A DNA stretch of 64,000 bases from Mariannaea sp. PMI_226 (taxonomy: Eukaryota; Ascomycota; Sordariomycetes; Hypocreales; Nectriaceae), in the NCBI GenBank assembly GCA_024336345.1, contig JANFOG010000020.1, positions 310,001 through 374,000 of the forward strand, read 5' to 3'. Of the stretch, positions 42,625 through 51,894 are shown piece after piece. Numbering within the stretch: position 1 is the stretch's first letter; the number at the start of each line of letters is the position of its first letter. Below the pieces are notes generated by a model. The model searched no databases and had not been told where the DNA came from. It saw only the letters and a program-made list of their open reading frames with translations. A program made the position numbers and the translations under genes.

Positions 42625-43068
42625 CTAACAATTACAGGCTGATGGATTCTTTGCATTGGAAATGCACACATATCCAGAAATTGTCTGACCAGTGTACATA
42701 ATGTACTGGCCTGATTCCTTCGCATTTGAATCCTGTTGCTGTTGGTTCCAGCAAGTACCCAATATATCCCAGGCTATGTCCCCAGCCGTATACCAATCCA
42801 AGCGGTCACCATGGCCATAATCACAGTACGTTAAATACGCACCATCAAACCCATAGGCGTTCTTCTGGCCGGAGTACAAGTCGCCACCCCCGCCTTCATT
42901 AATTGACGACACCATTGAGTATGCTGAAGTCCATGCGACACTATTCCCACCAGGACATTTAAGAACATCGCGTTTCTCAATAGACGTCTTCATCTCCTCA
43001 GGAGCACCTAATGCCAGGCCAAGTAACAGGCTTGCCCCAAAGGCGCCCTTTCGCTTGTATCCCATCAT
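42625..43068 (-). CDS. Small secreted cysteine-containing protein
   Basis: A 147-residue protein with a signal peptide (MMGYKRKGAFGASLLLGLALG, cut near residues 21-22), a short acidic-to-basic propeptide ending KR (about residues 32-33) as for Kex2 processing, and a mature part with six cysteines: one in LKCPGG, one each in TYCDYGHG and GTCWNQ, and three in the last 15 residues (YVCI, ACNC). Gly, Tyr and Trp are common. I do not recognise the family. The features fit a secreted effector-like or antimicrobial small protein, but function is not shown. It starts with two Met; either may be used. No introns needed. Confidence 0.75.
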   Translation of the reverse strand: MMGYKRKGAFGASLLLGLALGAPEEMKTSIEKRDVLKCPGGNSVAWTSAYSMVSSINEGGGGDLYSGQKNAYGFDGAYLTYCDYGHGDRLDWYTAGDIAWDILGTCWNQQQQDSNAKESGQYIMYTGQTISGYVCISNAKNPSACNC

Positions 43069-44511
43069 TTTGGCCTTGCTGCTAGAAATCAGTTTCTTAT
43101 ACCTTATTATTTAATGCTTTTAACCGAAAAAAACATACAGTATTGGACCAATATGGTATTTGTGTAGAATGTGTATAGGATAGTTTATTATGAGACTGTT
43201 GGTAGAGAATGCAGTAGTGGAGGATGGAGGATGGAGGAATAGATATATCTCATAGGTAAACAAAGACCCACAAGGAGGAGGTTATGGAGATAGCTATAAA
43301 TTGGTATATCATACGTTACATAAATACTAGGTAAAAAAGGACAAGCATTGTGCCAAAGTTCTTCTCTAATGCTAGTCATTAAACCTTGAATCTCAACAAT
43401 CTTCTGGGTTGTAACTTGCAAGTTTGCTCTTCAATATTAGCACTAGGAACTTTTGTCCATGTTGGGTTCATAGAATGTGAATGAACCTAGCAGGCGCAAG
43501 TTGCGGTGTAGAATACCTTTATGTTGATGTAATCAAGTATTAAGACTTGGACCAATTCTACTATAGTACTGTACCCATTGGCATAAGTGCCGGCTGGCAG
43601 AAACCCCTTCTATGCCAATGAATAATGACGGGTTCTATTTTTACCACAGTAATTATTAATCAGCTTTCATACATCCATATTTGGGATCACGCGAAGGGAC
43701 TTAAGACCGGATATGAAGCGTGGCCTCAATACCTTCAGTTCAACTTAATATACAGATTACTGATTAATATAATACAGGCACTTCAACCTTGGGTTAAGTA
43801 AGCCTGGCTTACCATTTATTACACCGGCTCAAGTATAACATAAAAATATATGTTAAATGCACTACAATAATATATTTAACAAAAAATACACCAAATGATA
43901 TGCTCACGCAGCGGTGGACTTCTCCGAACCGAATACAGAATTGTAACAGGTGTTTTTCCTGGCTTGTTATCTGTATGCTGGAAAAGCCAAGAAAATTATT
44001 GTTTTCAGTCTAGTGCTCTAGTGTTATTACAGCATCTATTAGTACAGTGGGGTATTGTAAGCAAGAGGCGACCTACAGGGGTGTTTACTTTCATTAGGAT
44101 TATATTGATCTTAAGGTATATTAGGAAAGATAGTAAGGCAAGGGTCTCGCCGAGGAGACTGGGATGCTTGGCTACATCAAGCTACAGCACAGAAGCCTTC
44201 CCTTTAGCCGTGGAGCGGAAGTACTTTGTGATCAACACCCAACGCTAGTCTGGAATCTTGAGATACGTGGCGTGCATTTTTGAGATGACCAAAGCCGTGC
44301 TTCGCAAGTGCAGTAAGCTTTCGTTACTCCCCAAACTTTGGTTTTAGTGTTGACCTTATGCAGGAAGGCCTAACGACAACCTTCCCTTGCCAGAGCATAA
44401 AGTCCCTGACGCGATTCTAATTATTTAGTAGTTGCAGTAGGTTCCTTCAGTGCATTAGGTAGTCAACTTCAAAGCTTAATTGACTAATCAGTTTGAGGTG
44501 GGCGGTCAGTT
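43069..44511. other. AT-rich intergenic DNA
   Basis: The region upstream of the secreted-protein gene holds AT-rich DNA and GGATGGAGGATGGAGGA repeats at 43220. A frame at 43895-44248 has no recognisable motif and was not called. Confidence 0.5.
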
Positions 44512-46740
44512 TTGCCCCCCGGGTTAACTGGCGATCTTCCTAAGCTCGACTCGAAGCGTAGCCACCCTGACGACAAGGATGTCTCCAGTATCCCCGGCAA
44601 GGATCCCATGCGCTACAGGAGCACGAAAAAGGTTCCTAAGAAGCCTGGTCGTAAGGCTCTTACCTCAGAACCCCTCTCGGTATGTTTTGCATACCTTTAA
44701 CTCATTTGGTTTGCATAGTTTATTATAGCTAACACCCCACACAGAAGCGCAAGGCCCAGAACCGAGCTGCACAGTGCGCTTTCAGAGAACGCAAACATAC
44801 ATACCTAAAGGATCTTGAGGGTAAAAACTTCCCACAAACAACATCAGGAATTTTTGGAATCACACACAAAGCCACAAAATACACCGACCGGAAGCTGCAA
44901 ATAGCTTCAGAGGGCCGGAAATGCCTCCTCCAGCATTTCTGGCATCTCCAGAAGTTATTTGCAGCCAAGGTCGGGCCAGCCACACCATGCAGAACGAGCA
45001 AGCTACGCACACGCACAGAATTCAAAACCAACAACAATAGCGAACCCTTTTGCAAGGGGTAGCCAACCGATGCGCTCGAGACTCTTTAAAGTAACGAAGC
45101 CCCAGACGTTCAATATACAAATTCAACAGCATATAGCCTCAGACAGAACTAGTCCCTCTGTCGCCGCCCACGACAAGGTCTGCGAAACTGAAATTTAGGG
45201 CTCGAGCCCAGAAAGAGGAAGCTACGGATTGCAAGAGCTATTACCTATTGCTTGTACACACAGCCACATCTGCCACGTAGCAAGAGATCAAGAATACGTC
45301 CCTGGGGGGTCGCGAAGGATAGGAAAAACCGATTCCTAGGTGTTTTTCGTAAGGATGGTCGCAGATATCAAGAGCCAAAGACAGAGAGCATACATACAGA
45401 TCAATGGCAAGGTTAAGGGGGCTTCCAAAAGGGAAAAGGGAGAACAAGATCAATGATTGGGTCTTCATTGGAGGCGTTGTTCTCTTGGCTTTTTTGGATA
45501 TCCTAAGGAGGGGGGATGGTCCGTGTTAACTAGAGCAATCAGTTAGGGTGAAGTGAAGGGCCTTTAGGGCTCTTCGGCTTCCGGCTCCGCCCTGCCAATC
45601 CGGACATAGCTGCGGGTCACGCGGCTGCAACCGTGTAGGGATAAATCAATCAATCAATCAAAAGGATCTTGAGGCAAAAGCTGACGAGCCTGAGAAGGCC
45701 TTTGGGGCCGCTAATTCCGAAAATGGCTTGCTATGTGTTTAGGTTGGGGGCATGACGTCCGAGCTTGACCAGTATAAGCAACAAGTTTCTGTAATAACAG
45801 ATATCAAACCACTTCCGCGTAAGAAGGCACTCTCTGTCGGTAGTATTGCCGTCAATAACCTTAGTGATGCCAATTTTCAATTTGAGTTTCTAAAATCTGG
45901 TGCGCTGTTAGATACCCCCAATAACAACTTACAGAAGTCAGGCTTGCTGCAAACAAGCCCTTGCCAAATGGCCACTGCTACAAACCCATCTACTGTCTTA
46001 AGCAATAGCAACTCCCCACAAGCCCAATTCAAGGATGATCTCGCAAAGGTCTCTGACGTCTCCTTACATGTCCAGCTTAACCACTAGTGCCTCTTGCACC
46101 AATATGGACTCTGCCAACTTCAGTTTTAATGGCGCCACCAGCTCTTCCTCAGCATCAAATCGCTTCAATGGCAATCCCAGCTTATCCCGTGGTACTTCTC
46201 CAGAACCTTTTAGTCAGTCTTTTATAAGATTTAAGCCAATTGAGGCAATTACAAATATTATTGAGGAGCAATTAGTTATTCCCTCTGGTACTTCTGTTTT
46301 TTACTTATTTAATGTTGACTTAAGTAGGATACATTTTGACTGGCTTGCTCACCAGAATGGTGGCCAGTTTGATGCTTAGCCCTTTGGCGACTATAGAGAA
46401 CCTCAAGAGAATTCTTTAAGCAATTCATTGTCTGATAACTTATTCAAGGATTCTCTTGATTCCGATTTCTTCACTCCTTACTAGCTGGAACCTAGCCTCA
46501 GTATTTCCGAGATTGCGTGGTTAAGAAGCTGGCTGTTGAAATCAGCCCTGATGACAAAACTTGCAATCTACAGCTGGTGTATTGCGGTGAACCATGCAAA
46601 TAAAATGTTCGGCCTGAGCGTTAGAATATTCGACGAAGCTTAGGGTAGAAGAAACAAACCTCCCAGGGACCGAGCAAATCTTATTGACACCATGAAAGTT
46701 CGATCTTGTCTCCGCAGTGACACCTTAGGAGCATCGACGC
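44512..46740 (+). pseudogene. Yap1-type bZIP transcription factor, broken
   Basis: Yap1 landmarks run in order: DSKRSHPDDKD, KKPGRKALTSEPLS, an intron (GTATGT...CACACAG, about 44688-44743), KRKAQNRAAQCAFRERK, KDLEAKADEPEKAFGAANSE, DANFQFEFLKSGALL, SASCTNMDSANFSFN, FDWLAHQNGGQFDA and FGDYREPQEN. Known family: oxidative-stress AP-1-like regulators with a C-terminal Cys domain. Breaks include an 840-bp insert at 44821-45660 inside the bZIP, TAG in place of Gln just after ENGLLCV, stop codons near 46085 and 46378, and loss of the Cys-rich end. The first conserved Arg of AAQRAFR is Cys. The 5' end before 44512 is also missing. Not functional. Confidence 0.85.
44821..45660 (+). mobile_element. 840-bp retroposed insert in the Yap1-like pseudogene
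   Basis: Flanked by 14-bp direct repeats AAAGGATCTTGAGG at 44807-44820 and 45661-45674, one of which is duplicated bZIP coding sequence. The insert ends in four AATC units directly before the right repeat. Its last ~150 bases match the 42150 copy. Long target duplication plus a simple-repeat tail is the outcome of target-primed reverse transcription. No reverse transcriptase motif could be read in the 840 bases, so it is 5'-truncated or non-autonomous. Confidence 0.85.
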
Positions 46741-46816
46741 AATCCCTCAACTATCCAACATATGGACTAACGAAATCGTTTATGAGCAGTCAGAAAAGAT
46801 GGGGTACTAATTACAT
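46741..46816. other. Short spacer before the F-box-like gene end
   Basis: Nothing recognisable. Confidence 0.4.
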
Positions 46817-48394
46817 TTAGGTGCCCAGTCCAAGTGGGTTACGCATTAGTCCCTCCCAACACTCCTCGTCCAGTGCTCGGGCCCGCTCATCCCAGTCATG
46901 TTTGCGCGCAGAGCAGTCTTTAAGAGCTTGTGACAACGTTGTGAGATCGACGCACGTCTGCAAAAGATTGTCAATGTCTGATGATTCAACATCTACGGGC
47001 GGTGCGAGACAGAGCGTCTCGAGACGGCTCGCTTGTTTGCAAGCTTGCAGAACAGCCCTTCCAACTCTCGTGAACCGTCCACTATTGATGTCGAGACGCT
47101 GCAGCGTAGAGGAGTGTGAGCGAATGAGCCTGATAAGGCTATCATCCAGCTCTGCCTTTGCTGTGGCAACATTTAATACTTCTTCTGGATCAGATAAATT
47201 GGGAAGCTCGATCGAGATGAAACGCTGCTCTGGGAGTGCTCTGGAAATGGCAGCAAGGTCCCTAATTGAGGTCTCGAAACCGAAGTCTAATGTGTTTAAC
47301 ACCCTTAGAAACGGCATAACTCTTGGGATCCACTCAGTACTATCGCCAATGTTCGAGATGTTTAACTCTTGAAGTGTTTCTCCCCACATCACGCAAGCAT
47401 CCGCCAGATCTGTTGGACTGTCCAATGGGCAGCGTACATCCAGCTCTTGCAGTTGAGGACATTGGCGAGCTAGGTCTGTGAAGAAGCGTGGGTTGTAACT
47501 GAGATATAGAGTCTCTTGGCCGAGGTAAAGAGACGTGAAGTTGGAAGACAAATGCGGCGACAGAGCCTGCAAGATCCATTGAACCTGGCAGCGCAGACGC
47601 AGGCGAGTCAGCTGCGAGGCAAACTTGACAAATCGGTCATCGCTTGTGGCTAAATCAACAGTCTGCGCAAATGACATGTTCCCGTAGCGCTCTTCTTCCG
47701 GAGAGTACCCCAGAAAGGTCGCATACATGAATTCGGTGACCTTCGGACTGGCGTCAAAGATGGCTGCCAGGTCCAACAAATCTTCTTTCAAGATCTTATT
47801 GGAGTCCTCATAGCTGCTGCCTCGTTGAATGACAAGCTCCTCATTGTTTGGACAGGCTCGAATAATGTCCGTCAAGAGCTTGCCGTTCTCCCCGGTAGGA
47901 AGCCACAGAACACTAAGGGACTTGACAAGACTACCTAGATGAGGCTCTATCTTCAGAGCGAGTAAAAACTCCCACTGCTTTTCTACAGTATCAAGGTCAC
48001 GAGGACGGGTGTAAAGGCGTGGTTCCGCAATGGCCCGGAGTGTGCTGTTGGAGGCAGAGAGCGCGACCATGGTCTTCTGTCTAGATTCGAGGTCAAAACT
48101 GTCCACCTTGTCGACAATAAGTAACAGAATCTCAGTAGGCAGCCGGCTCAAATCGGGTTTGGCATGCATCTCAAGGACAGGGTCAGACGATGACAATGAT
48201 GATGGCGTCGTTGGGAGCTCACTCCCAGTTCTCTTTGGGAAGCCTGGCATGCTGTTGTAAAAGGCATTTGCAGCTTGGGCTCGACGCTGGGCCTCTTGGT
48301 CATCTAGGCGTTTCAAGGCGATAGATTGAAGCAGCTCCGTCAGCCGGGCGAGCCTTTGTGCAACTTGCGAGGTCGTCTGTTGAAAATCACTCAT
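46817..48394 (-). CDS. F-box/LRR-like protein
   Basis: A single-exon gene of 525 residues. The N terminus is helical and Gln-rich; an F-box-like segment follows, LSRLPTEILLLIVDKV (about residues 82-97). The rest reads as irregular leucine-rich repeats (LQELDVRCPL, LQELNISNIG, LQRLDINSG, LETLCLAPP). Known fungal proteins of this type bring substrates to SCF ubiquitin ligases, but the partner here is unknown. No stop or frameshift is seen and composition is normal, so it is one of the few undamaged genes in this part. The start MSDFQQTTSQ is the first ATG. Its promoter lies against the palindrome and the intact MULE at 48719. Confidence 0.85.
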   Translation of the reverse strand: MSDFQQTTSQVAQRLARLTELLQSIALKRLDDQEAQRRAQAANAFYNSMPGFPKRTGSELPTTPSSLSSSDPVLEMHAKPDLSRLPTEILLLIVDKVDSFDLESRQKTMVALSASNSTLRAIAEPRLYTRPRDLDTVEKQWEFLLALKIEPHLGSLVKSLSVLWLPTGENGKLLTDIIRACPNNEELVIQRGSSYEDSNKILKEDLLDLAAIFDASPKVTEFMYATFLGYSPEEERYGNMSFAQTVDLATSDDRFVKFASQLTRLRLRCQVQWILQALSPHLSSNFTSLYLGQETLYLSYNPRFFTDLARQCPQLQELDVRCPLDSPTDLADACVMWGETLQELNISNIGDSTEWIPRVMPFLRVLNTLDFGFETSIRDLAAISRALPEQRFISIELPNLSDPEEVLNVATAKAELDDSLIRLIRSHSSTLQRLDINSGRFTRVGRAVLQACKQASRLETLCLAPPVDVESSDIDNLLQTCVDLTTLSQALKDCSARKHDWDERARALDEECWEGLMRNPLGLGT

Positions 48395-48660
48395 GACGAC
48401 AGCAAGACGTATTGCACTGAGGCGTTGGAAAGACCTTGGATCTTTTGTGTGAGAATGATTGGTGTGCTTGCAGCTGTAAACTTTAAAAAGGAATACTCCA
48501 CTTGAAAGAACTTGGGTATTCCTGTGATAATTATATCATTGTTTACAGTCACTGATGCATGTACTAGCCTGTGGGAGAGTGTGGAACAAATAAGTTGTGG
48601 CTTCACTGAATGATCAATCACGTGCTCCCCCCACAATGTCTGACTGACAAAGTACTTACA

Positions 48661-48707
48661 CATAGATGAGATCGCGTCGAAGGACCTTCGACGCGATCTC
48701 ATCTATG
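48661..48707. repeat. 47-bp perfect palindrome beside the MULE
   Basis: Two 23-nt arms separated by a single A at 48684 are exactly complementary; the left arm begins CATAGATGAGATCGCG and ends GTCGAAGG. It ends two bases before the MULE target duplication (48710). It would form a strong hairpin. Origin unknown. Confidence 0.92.
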
Positions 48708-48832
48708 GCGCCTGGGCGGGCAACACCTAGGTTCGCGGGGACCCGCGACTTTAGAATTTCGCGGGACCCCGCCTACAAAAGTTTGCATTGTTCTTACTGG
48801 CTGCCACCCAAACGTCTTCCTCTATTCTACTC

Positions 48833-51559
48833 ATGAGTAGAGCCATGAGCCAACTTCATAGTTTGGCGTCTGCTGCATCATTTCCCAGTGACTGTCTTCC
48901 TCCAGAGGCCGATTACCCGTCGCGCGATGCACTTTTCAGCTCCATTAATGCATGGGCTGTGACGAGGGGGTATGCCTTCACAACTGGAAAGTCAACAAAG
49001 GAGAGGAGCGGGAAACGGACTGTCACGTACGCGTGCGATCGATCTTGCCGACCGCCAAGTGAGACCGCAGAGCGAAAACGCAAGACGACAAGTCGTGGAA
49101 CCAACTGTCCTTTCTCCGTTTTGGCTAAGGAATCACTCGACAAAAAGACCTGGACTCTTCGACATCGGCAAGACCCGCGTTTTTCGGTGCATAATCATGA
49201 GCCAAGTCAGTGCTCAACGGCTCACCCAGTCCATCGCAAATTCAATGATGAGGACACTACTCTGCTTATGAATCTTGCCAACGCTGGCATCGCGCCTAGG
49301 GACATCAGGACATACTTGCGGCATCATTCTGCATCTACGGCCACACAAAAAGACGTCTACAATCGCATTGCCGCAGTGAGAAGAGAGATGTGTGCTGGTC
49401 AAAGCAGCATCCATGCGCTCGCTAATCATCTTGACGAGGAAGGATTCTGGAATCGAATGCGATTTGATGAAAGTGGACGGGTCACTGCTGTATTATTTGC
49501 ACACCCAGGCTCGCTAGAATATCTGCAGAGTTATCCCGATGTGCTGCTGCTAGATTGCACCTACAAAACAAACAAATACAGGATGCCTTTGCTGGACATG
49601 ATTGGAGTTGATGCCTGCCAACGCTCATTCTGCATTGCGTTTGCATTTCTTAGCGGTGAGACAGAGGAAGACTTCTGTTGGGCTTTGGACAGGTTGGGGT
49701 CCCTTTATGAGACTTGCAAAGCTAGACTGCCGTCCGTGATACTAACAGACCGCTGCGTTGCGTGCATGAATGCTGTCGAAGTTGTCTTTCCTGCTGCTCA
49801 TTCACTCCTTTGTCTTTGGCATGCAAACAAGGCTGTTCTTCACCGATGTCAGCCCGCCTTTAAGACTTCTTCTACCGATGATACGATCTCACTTTCTTCA
49901 ACAACAGACAAATGGACTGAATTCTTTCAGTTTTGGCACTCAATAGTAAGCTCACCAAGTGAGCATGTCTTCAAAGAGCGCGTCGCGGCCTTCGAGAGGA
50001 AGTACGTCCCAAATCACGTCGGACAAGTTGCATACATCCAAACCCAATGGCTTGATCTGTACAAAGAGAGGCTGGTGAAGGCGTGGGTTGATCAATACTC
50101 TCATTTCGGGAATATCGCCACATCGAGAGTAGAGGGTATCCATGCGCTTCTTAAGGCTCATCTGAGGAAGTCAACTCTAGACCTATTCGAAGCCTGGAGG
50201 GCAATTAAGCATGCTGTACTCAATCAGCTATCGGAACTCACGTCCAATCAAGCGAAACAGCAGATCAGAACACCAATCGAGCTCTCAGGGTCGCTGTATG
50301 GTGCTGTTCGTGGCTGGGTTTCTCACGAAGCTCTCAGAAAAGTGGAGGAACAACGCAAGCTGCTCGATAAGACATCACCTCCGCCTCCGCTTATTTGCAC
50401 TGGGGTTTTCACAAAGTCATGGGGTCTTCCATGTGTCCATACGATCAAATCACTAATAGAAAGCCATGGCGTTCTTTCACTGGAGCATTTCCATACTCAT
50501 TGGCACTTGAGACGAAAAGGTTCGCCACAGCACTTACTCGAGCCGTTGCAACGCGGAGATTTAGCGAACCACACATCTCGCGTCCCTCAGCAGAGCACGA
50601 GAAGAGAGCCTAGTTTGTTTGAGACGATGGAGCCGACGAGGGCCCCTCCAACTTGCAGCAGATGCCACCAAATCGGGCACACAAGAGCTGGGAACAACTG
50701 CCCTCTACGGCATGACGAGCTCCTGCAGCGGCTAGCCGCTCCTGCCGACCTACTGGGAACGGAGGTGAATAAAATGGATATTACTTCAGGTAACAACCCG
50801 GGTAAGGTCCTATCGAGTCTAGCATTGGCTCCAAGAGAAGCCGGACTGCGACACGGTATTGCACCGAAAGCGGTGCCATCCTTACCGACAGGAACAGAGA
50901 AAAGCACTGAAAGCAGACGAAGCAATGAACTCACGTTAGAGGTAGAATTGCCACCTGTCAGCGAGTCTAACTCCACGGAGAATGTGGAAGAGGACCAGGT
51001 GCCGGAGGCAGGAGAACCATCATATTCGCCAGGTGTTGCAATTATACCGCCGTCGTTGGGACCTTGTCCAGAGGACACAGCTCATCCATCGCCTTCAATG
51101 CTAGAGGAGTCAACATCGCAAACCTCGAGATACGACTCGCCTGCAGCTATATATGCTCGCTATATTGCCGCAAGGGAGGCGTGGTATGCGGCACAGCCCA
51201 AAGGGTGCATCAAGACTAATCAAATGTATCGTAAGGCAAACGGGCTACCTTTGCGATATGACAAACAAAGTTATGCCTGGTGTTTAGATTATAAACAAAT
51301 GTCAAGACGTTGTGCTTCGCCATCGGGTATAAGGGATTGGACAAAGGAAGAAATGATGGCGTATCTAGACTGGAGCAAGCAGGAAGATGATCGGGTTGAG
51401 GCTAAGGTAGCTGCAGAAATACGTGATGATCCTGCAGCACAGAAAAGAAGAGGCGTGAAGCACGTTTGGAGGAGCATAGAGAAGGATATGGCAGAGCAGA
51501 AGGCACTGTATTTGCTTGATGGACAGGAACACGTCGAGGACTGTATAGTTGTCGAATAA
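48833..51559 (+). CDS. MULE transposase
   Basis: 908 residues from the ATG at 48833 (MSRAMSQLHS); an earlier TTG in frame was not used. In order: a FAR1/WRKY-type zinc-binding N terminus with VTYACDRSC and HNHEPS (about residues 40-120); the MULE catalytic domain with LLLDCTYKTN (first Asp, about 240) and VILTDRC (second Asp, about 304); LVKAWVDQY and IATSRVEGIHALLKAH; a SWIM-like CTGVFTKSWGLPCVHT (about 522); a zinc knuckle CSRCHQIGHTRAGNNC (about 608); and a C-terminal domain with RYDSPAAIYARYIAAREAWY and WTKEEMMAYLDW. It would cut and join the terminal repeats in the nucleus. No stops: a probably functional gene. Confidence 0.93.
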   Translation: MSRAMSQLHSLASAASFPSDCLPPEADYPSRDALFSSINAWAVTRGYAFTTGKSTKERSGKRTVTYACDRSCRPPSETAERKRKTTSRGTNCPFSVLAKESLDKKTWTLRHRQDPRFSVHNHEPSQCSTAHPVHRKFNDEDTTLLMNLANAGIAPRDIRTYLRHHSASTATQKDVYNRIAAVRREMCAGQSSIHALANHLDEEGFWNRMRFDESGRVTAVLFAHPGSLEYLQSYPDVLLLDCTYKTNKYRMPLLDMIGVDACQRSFCIAFAFLSGETEEDFCWALDRLGSLYETCKARLPSVILTDRCVACMNAVEVVFPAAHSLLCLWHANKAVLHRCQPAFKTSSTDDTISLSSTTDKWTEFFQFWHSIVSSPSEHVFKERVAAFERKYVPNHVGQVAYIQTQWLDLYKERLVKAWVDQYSHFGNIATSRVEGIHALLKAHLRKSTLDLFEAWRAIKHAVLNQLSELTSNQAKQQIRTPIELSGSLYGAVRGWVSHEALRKVEEQRKLLDKTSPPPPLICTGVFTKSWGLPCVHTIKSLIESHGVLSLEHFHTHWHLRRKGSPQHLLEPLQRGDLANHTSRVPQQSTRREPSLFETMEPTRAPPTCSRCHQIGHTRAGNNCPLRHDELLQRLAAPADLLGTEVNKMDITSGNNPGKVLSSLALAPREAGLRHGIAPKAVPSLPTGTEKSTESRRSNELTLEVELPPVSESNSTENVEEDQVPEAGEPSYSPGVAIIPPSLGPCPEDTAHPSPSMLEESTSQTSRYDSPAAIYARYIAAREAWYAAQPKGCIKTNQMYRKANGLPLRYDKQSYAWCLDYKQMSRRCASPSGIRDWTKEEMMAYLDWSKQEDDRVEAKVAAEIRDDPAAQKRRGVKHVWRSIEKDMAEQKALYLLDGQEHVEDCIVVE

Positions 51560-51586
51560 ACTAGGGGCTGAGAATTATGCTCTGAT

Positions 51587-51630
51587 GATGATTGATTGAT
51601 TGATTTATTCCTACACGGTTGCAGCCACGT
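51587..51630 (-). mobile_element. 44-bp retroposed scrap with 13-bp target duplication
   Basis: Flanked by ATTATGCTCTGAT at 51574-51586 and 51631-51643. On the minus strand the insert reads GTGGCTGCAACCGTGTAGG followed by AATAAATC and AATC units, exactly the 3' terminus of the elements at 42150 and 44821. It lies just after the MULE stop codon and inside the MULE. An extreme 5' truncation. Confidence 0.88.
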
Positions 51631-51894
51631 ATTATGCTCTGATACAATGTCGGTAACTCCACTTGGGTCCATCTAGCGTTATTCATACTGCACAAAACTT
51701 TTGTAGGCGGGGTCCCGCGAAATTCTAAAGTCGCGGGTCCCCGCGAACCTAGGCGTTGCCGCCTGGGCGCGCCCACTGACTAATCACCCCAGAATGCCTC
51801 CTCCCATTGGTGCGTGTGAGACTTTTTTGCTTCACGTCATGCTCGTAACAACTTATTATGAATAGAAACAAAAAAAAAAAAAAGTAAATTGTAG

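Larger units (their letters stand above)
48719..51760 (+). mobile_element. Intact MULE (Mutator-like) transposon
   Basis: 3042 bp. The ends GGCAACACCTAGG and CCTAGGCGTTGCC begin inverted repeats of about 65 bp with one or two mismatches, rich in CGCGGGGACCCGCG-type stretches. A 9-bp target duplication GCCTGGGCG is at 48710-48718 and 51761-51769, as expected for Mutator-like elements. It encodes one uninterrupted transposase. It holds a 44-bp retroposed scrap near its 3' end. A near-identical half copy is at 22720-23981. All parts look intact, so it may be recently active. Confidence 0.95.

Noticed and set aside
46821..47372. 183-codon plus-strand frame
   Set aside because: Lies antisense to the F-box-like gene, Ser/Arg-rich shadow composition.
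48913..51078. Several antisense and shifted frames inside the intact MULE
   Set aside because: They are shadows of the transposase gene, and the copy at 22720-23981 shows the same shadows.
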